From Bagarius yarrelli (lineage: Eukaryota; Chordata; Actinopteri; Siluriformes; Sisoridae), in NCBI GenBank assembly GCA_005784505.1, contig VCAZ01000022.1, positions 3,050,195 to 3,114,194 on the forward strand: DNA of 64,000 nucleotides. Reading direction: 5' to 3'. A model generated the notes under the pieces. The model saw only the letters and a list, made by a program, of their open reading frames with translations, did not search any database and was not told the DNA's origin. The position numbers and the translations under genes are program-made. Shown one piece after another: positions 60,601-64,000 of this stretch. The number at the start of each line of letters is the position of its first letter. Position 1 is the stretch's first letter.

Positions 60601-63266
60601 ATACATTTATTTCTGGATTTGTTTAATTTGCTTATTTGTAGATTCTGGCTGGAGAGTTAATGATATTCTTGATGAAGTCAGAAGGCACACAAGAGAAGAC
60701 TATTGTTACAGCAGACTGCTGCTACTTCAGTCCTTTGCTGAGACGCATCATTCGTTTTCTAGGTAATGTTAAAGGGGCAGGAATATCCGATCAGGAATTA
60801 CGACTTGTTTTTAGCAAAGGTTAATGTATATTTTACAAATAAATATCATGACAAATGTAATATTTTTGTATAAGGGCATCATTATGTAAAACTCACAGTG
60901 TTCGAGTCTTGAACATTGTTTACACAAATTAAAGATGCATAGAGATGTTTTAGGTTTTACTTCTGTGTGAAAATTTCAGTGTGTGTTTGAGAGAAAATCT
61001 GGATTGCAGTTGTATGATGTAAGGGCCTTAAAATTTTCTCAACCAAACTTGCTAAACCCTGTCTTCATTAACCCCACTAACCAAATATTTGCATATTATA
61101 ATCTGATATTATCTTGCCAAAGATTTGTGAACATTTGACCATAAGCTCCATATGTGGTTTCTCTCCAAACATTGCTACAAATTTGGAAGCACACAGTGGT
61201 CTAGAATGTTGTTGTATTACATTATGCCTTCAATGGAACTAAGAGACCCAAACACTATTCCAGGATGGCAATGACCCTGTGCACAAAGCCCATGAGCTCC
61301 AGGAAGACATGGTGTGTTATGATTGAATTGGAAAAACTGCACAAGTGTTCTGCACAAAGCCCTGACCTTAACCGCAATAAACACAACTCGAAAGCTGAGT
61401 GCACCACAGACTTCCTTACCTGACATTGGTGCCTAATGTCACCAATGCAAAGCCTTACTAGAAGAGAGGAGCTCAATCTGGAATAAGACGTTCAAAAATG
61501 TCAGGTATCCTGGATTTAACCCCTCATTCTGACAGGCCCCTGTCTTCTCTCTTAGGTGTCTACTCCTTTGGCCTTTTCACCACCACTATCTTTGCCAGTG
61601 CTGGACAGGTGGTCACAGGAAACCAGACTCCTCACTTCTTGTCAGCCTGTAGGCCTAACTACACAGCTCTGGGCTGCCACTCCAATCTCCAGTACATCAC
61701 AGAGCGCCGAGCTTGCACAGGGAACCCACTCATAGTGGCATCTGCCCGTAAATCCTTTCCTTCGAAGGATGCGGCACTAAGCGTTTACTCTGCTGTCTAC
61801 ACCGTGGTGAGTGTTTGTTATTAGCGTTACCTGAAACAGAAAGCGATTTCATGGCACCAATACAAAGTTTTGACCCTCTTTGATGATTAATAAATTAATA
61901 ATATCTTCAGAATTATCCTTATTTCGGTCCTCTGTCTACTTTTGGCCTTACTTTAAACACATTGTAATTGTAGGCCAATTAGTACAAATCTTGAAGCTTG
62001 TATATGAATCTGTGTCCCATTTTGAATTAGATGTACGTGACACTGGTGTTCAGGACAAAGGGAACACGTCTGACAAAGCCAACAGTCAGTCTGACCCTGC
62101 TGTGCCTGGCCATGTTGGTAGGAGTAGTGAGAGTGGCTGAATACCGCAATCACTGGTCTGACATCCTTGCCGGGTACTTCACCGGAGGAGCCATCGCTGT
62201 GTTTTTGGTAAGAGCAGCCATAAACATGACAATAGGTTGCATAGAGAAAGACAAATTAAAATGCACTTCATAGTGTAGGTCTTTCTTTAGTTGGTAGCTG
62301 TGTTCGTTTTTCTCACTCACTTATACACACATTCCATTCCTCAGGTGACCTGCGTGATCAACAACTTCCAGCAAAGGAAGCCCTCTCCTCCATCTGTACG
62401 AACCCAGCGTCCTGAGTCCATGCTGGGCATGCCCATGGTGGCACTTCCTTGTGTTGAGAATCCACTCGAAAAGTTAAGTGGCACTCAGGTAAGGGGTGGG
62501 GGCAGGTGAGAGGCAGGGCTGCACACATAGGTGGCACACATCTGTACATTCTGTTCTTGACCCAGTGGACCTCCAAAGAGACCTGTTGACCCTTCCTGCA
62601 AACCAGTGCCCCTGCCTGACCACCAACATACCCCAGACCCCTAACACCTACTATACATCCTGGACTACCCCTTGTTTTCTTGTTGTTTTTTAAGCATTAA
62701 GTATTTTTTCCCTCAACAGTCATACACTTAATAATTTGGGGGTCAATGTGAGCTATAAATGAGCCCTTATTACTGCCCTCAGAGGCTCTAATGGTAGACC
62801 ATAAATCCCCAAATTGTAGCAACCTGAGTTATGACTGGAAATTGAACAATATACTGTCAGTCATGGCTGTCCTATTTGAGTCAGACAGTAGTAGGTACGT
62901 GAAGGACAACTGCCTTAAAAATAAAAAAAGATAGAAAAGGATAACTGTCTCCCACAATCTGTCACCACCATAATACCTTCTGCTCATTTGTTTGTCACCT
63001 TTTCTTTACCATTATCTGTCCACATAATCACCGCTGTCCCTCTTTCCCGCATCTTTATCATTGATCTGATCATATTGCCACACGATTGCATTACCATCAC
63101 ATACTTTCCTCACAACTCTTGTTCCTGTCTGCCCACCACCTCGATTATTTCTCAAGCTTTTTTCGATCGCCTGCCTTACTCTTTTTCCACCTCGTCCTTT
63201 CTCACGCACTCTTTCTCTCCATCCCTACAGACTCCAAGGGGATCTCCATTCACTGAGATCACATGA
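47479..63266 (+). CDS. plppr2: Phospholipid phosphatase-related protein (PLPPR2-like), seven coding exons
   Basis: CDS exons: 47479-47547, 55900-56088, 60642-60762, 61556-61806, 62031-62207, 62345-62488, 63231-63266. All introns are GT/AG and phases agree throughout, giving 328 aa, the normal family length. The start MAIEEKPGVKSSTSILPCFL corresponds to the family's SIIPCFxFVE segment, and the end PFTEIT to the family ending AEVT/TEVT. Segments such as GVYSFGLFTTTIFASAGQVV, MYVTLVFR and LVGVVRVAEYRNHWSD match PLPPR2 better than PLPPR1 or PLPPR5. Six membrane spans are expected. Compared with active lipid phosphatases, motif C2 reads FPSKD (residues 194-198) instead of PSGH, so the catalytic His is lost, and C1 is absent. 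C3 keeps His251 and Asp254. It is therefore a pseudophosphatase, part of the neuronal plasticity-related gene family. NQT and NYT in an extracellular loop are possible glycosylation sites. Confidence 0.93.
48949..48983. repeat. GT microsatellite
   Basis: About 15 GT units. Confidence 0.9.
49235..49445 (-). repeat. tRNA-SINE, reverse copy with intact 3' body
   Basis: TACAGCACAGTGAAATTCATTC, CATATCCCATCTTAGTAAG, GGGGTCAGCGCGCAGGGTC and TGAATCCAGG (reversed box B) follow the common fish SINE in which the element ends in TTTCACTGTGCTGTAA. The tRNA head is partly eroded. Confidence 0.8.
49622..49750. repeat. Snap-back inverted repeat (61-base arms, 7-base loop)
   Basis: The left arm 49622-49682 and right arm 49690-49750 are complementary with few mismatches, sharing ACAACCCAGCCCACCCC and its complement GGGGTGGGCTGGGTTGT. 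The loop is ATGACAG. A direct repeat of the segment around GTCAGTAGTGCCACCTAGGG also starts at 49586 and 49697. The right arm runs into a family C repeat. Confidence 0.8.
49740..49850 (+). repeat. Dispersed repeat, unnamed family C
   Basis: CTAAGGGTCCATGCA, GATCAGTTTTATTAGTATT and GGAGGCCCAACTTG parallel the copy at 16087. It is continuous with the snap-back repeat, suggesting that the hairpin is part of this family. Confidence 0.45.
50478..50514. repeat. CA microsatellite with one interruption
   Basis: About 18 CA units interrupted by a TA. Confidence 0.9.
52142..52325 (-). repeat. tRNA-headed SINE (family B)
   Basis: TTATCCAGAGTGACGTACAC, GGGGGTTAAAGGCCTTGATC and reversed box B GGGAATCGAACCC match the copies at 23415 and 24290. 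Confidence 0.8.
54385..55040. repeat. Minisatellite, 26-base unit, about 25 copies
   Basis: The unit is GCACAGGTACATACTGTATT followed by TATAAT. It varies mainly between GCGCAGG, GCACATG and AGACAGG at one end and TACTGTA or TACAGTA in the middle. A few units are shortened. The array lies in plppr2 intron 2, about 860 bases before the next exon. Confidence 0.95.
55265..55298. repeat. GT/GA microsatellite
   Basis: Interrupted GT array ending in four GA units. Confidence 0.85.
55509..55549. repeat. CA microsatellite
   Basis: About 18 CA units after a short ACGC-rich lead-in. Confidence 0.9.
56364..56685 (-). repeat. SINE family A, full-length reverse copy
   Basis: ATTCATTC tail, GGGTCCTGGGGATTTGCTGG, GGACAGGTTGCCAGTCCATC, TGTTTTTGGACTGTAGGAGG and a head region ending ATCTTCTTGCTGTGA. 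It lies 275 bases after plppr2 exon 3. Confidence 0.85.
56729..56766. repeat. TA microsatellite
   Basis: About 19 TA units just beyond the SINE head. Confidence 0.9.
57249..57334. repeat. CAGA and TAGG tetranucleotide arrays
   Basis: CAGA-type units (57249-57280) pass directly into TAGG/TAGC units (57283-57334). Confidence 0.9.
58256..58378 (+). repeat. tRNA-SINE-like copy, eroded
   Basis: Box-B-like GTTTGATTCC, then CACCACCAAGCTGCCGGTGC and TCGGCCCCTAAGG, the common fish SINE body, then TGCCAAATACCATAAATG. Confidence 0.6.
59155..59605. mobile_element. Non-autonomous pogo/Tigger-like element
   Basis: One end has GGTACCTTTACTTACGAGTC and the other GAGTTACGAGCTCCATCACG and TTAAACTTATAAGTTAACCC. 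Inverted TTACGAG-type ends are typical of pogo-like elements in fish and mammals (family knowledge). The 66-aa frame inside is not a transposase. It lies in plppr2 intron 3. Confidence 0.45.
61185..61498. repeat. Dispersed transposon remnant in plppr2 intron 4
   Basis: The words GTGCACAAAGC, GAGCTCCAGGAAGACATGG, TGACATTGGTGCCTAATG, CACCAATGC and the ending GGAATAAGACGTTCAAAAATG recall a DNA-transposon remnant that is very common in fish intergenic DNA. It stops about 55 bases before the exon at 61556. Its class is not certain. Confidence 0.5.
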
Positions 63267-64000
63267 CCATCAGCCTTATCGGTTCCCCGCCACCCCCGAT
63301 GTCCTCATACCGTCTCGCTCCATTTCCAGCGAAGTTTAGACCAGCCATCTGAGCAATCCACCGCAGCTCACACCACTGGACGTTACACCACCCTCTACCG
63401 CTCCTACTCAACGCAAGTCTAGACATTATCTTTTTTGCTTCGCTCTTCATCTCATGCCTTCTCTATGTTGCCCTTAGGTCTTCAGCACACTTCTCAAACA
63501 AACAAAGGGGAACTTTTTGCTTTTGAAAGCTAAGCTAAGGTGACTTGTCTTACAGTTTAAAATGTTTTAGAATAATTTCTACACATTCAAGCTTGACAAC
63601 GGCAAGATCTTTGCGTGTGGTACAGTTTGCTTGAGCAGTGAGTAGTAGCCTTTGGACCACTTAATGACATTTGGTCCTAAACCCATCCAATCTATTCTCC
63701 GGGGAACCGATTAGGAGTCCATGTACTGGACTTCTAAAAAAACTGAAAAAGACTAAAAGGACTGTGTCTGATAGGCCTCTTTGTTCTATTATTGTCTTTT
63801 TTTTAAGAGGCATGTTTAGATAGGCTTTTTCTGTATAGCATTCAATGTATATAATGTAGTTAAAGTTTGGATTTCAACAACCATGAATAATCTGAAAATT
63901 ATTACCTTTTTTTAAAAATTTTTATTTATTCACCAGTGTGTAAAACTGAATTCTAGTCAGGTGGACTGAAGATTTTTTGTTACTCTATTCTAAAAACATT
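63267..64000 (+). other. 3' UTR of plppr2 (runs off the window)
   Basis: This is non-coding sequence after the TGA at 63264-63266. It shows no SINE or microsatellite and no clear AATAAA signal before the window ends, so the transcript may continue beyond 64000. Confidence 0.5.

Larger units (their letters stand above)
56089..60641 (+). other. plppr2 intron 3 (4.55 kb): repeats, no other gene seen
   Basis: The content is a reverse SINE (56364-56685) with a TA array next to it, CAGA/TAGG tetranucleotide arrays, GT arrays, a SINE-like copy at 58256 and a pogo-like element at 59155-59605. No coding exon is recognised. Confidence 0.6.

Overview
The window looks like AT-rich teleost fish nuclear DNA. 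It has split genes with GT/AG introns, vertebrate gene families, many CA/TA microsatellites, tRNA-headed SINEs, and Tc1-, hAT- and pogo-like relics. No prokaryotic features, CRISPR arrays or rRNA genes are visible. I cannot fix the order or species.

Layout. (1) 1-8.7 kb is mostly non-coding, with one orphan exon-like block (5498-5548), one SINE copy and the probable 3' UTR of the first bZIP gene. (2) 8.7-21 kb holds two tandem minus-strand genes of the NFIL3/E4BP4 bZIP repressor family, each with an intronless coding region (521 and 401 aa). Both have inferred 5' leader introns. The leader of the second carries a palindromic D-box core and a perfect CRE. (3) 21-30.7 kb has no recognised gene. 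It contains a second exon-like block (22062-22167), paired RFX X-box motifs, a solo LTR with intact target-site duplication (26315-26854), a strong hairpin and several SINEs. (4) 30.7-36.6 kb is a five-exon minus-strand paralemmin-family gene ending in a CaaX box. (5) 36.6-44.8 kb is repeats: SINEs, a hAT-like fragment, a dead Tc1 transposase and a 52-base poly-C tract. (6) 44.8-64 kb is a plus-strand phospholipid phosphatase-related gene, best matched to PLPPR2. I rebuilt seven coding exons into a 328-aa protein, including a tiny first coding exon at 47479-47547 that open-reading-frame calling misses. Its introns contain a 26-bp minisatellite, a near-perfect snap-back inverted repeat, a pogo-like element and several SINEs.

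The genes do not form an operon or a pathway. From memory, PLPPR2, PALM3 and the NFIL3-like gene NFILZ all lie on human 19p13, so the window is probably a conserved linkage block. PLPPR and paralemmin proteins both act at neuronal plasma membranes and protrusions, and NFIL3 proteins repress D-box genes of the circadian clock. I found no convincing new biological system. The most interesting items are the NFIL3 pair with its regulatory sites, the recurrent X-boxes (one inside the LTR), the two orphan exon candidates and the two hairpins.
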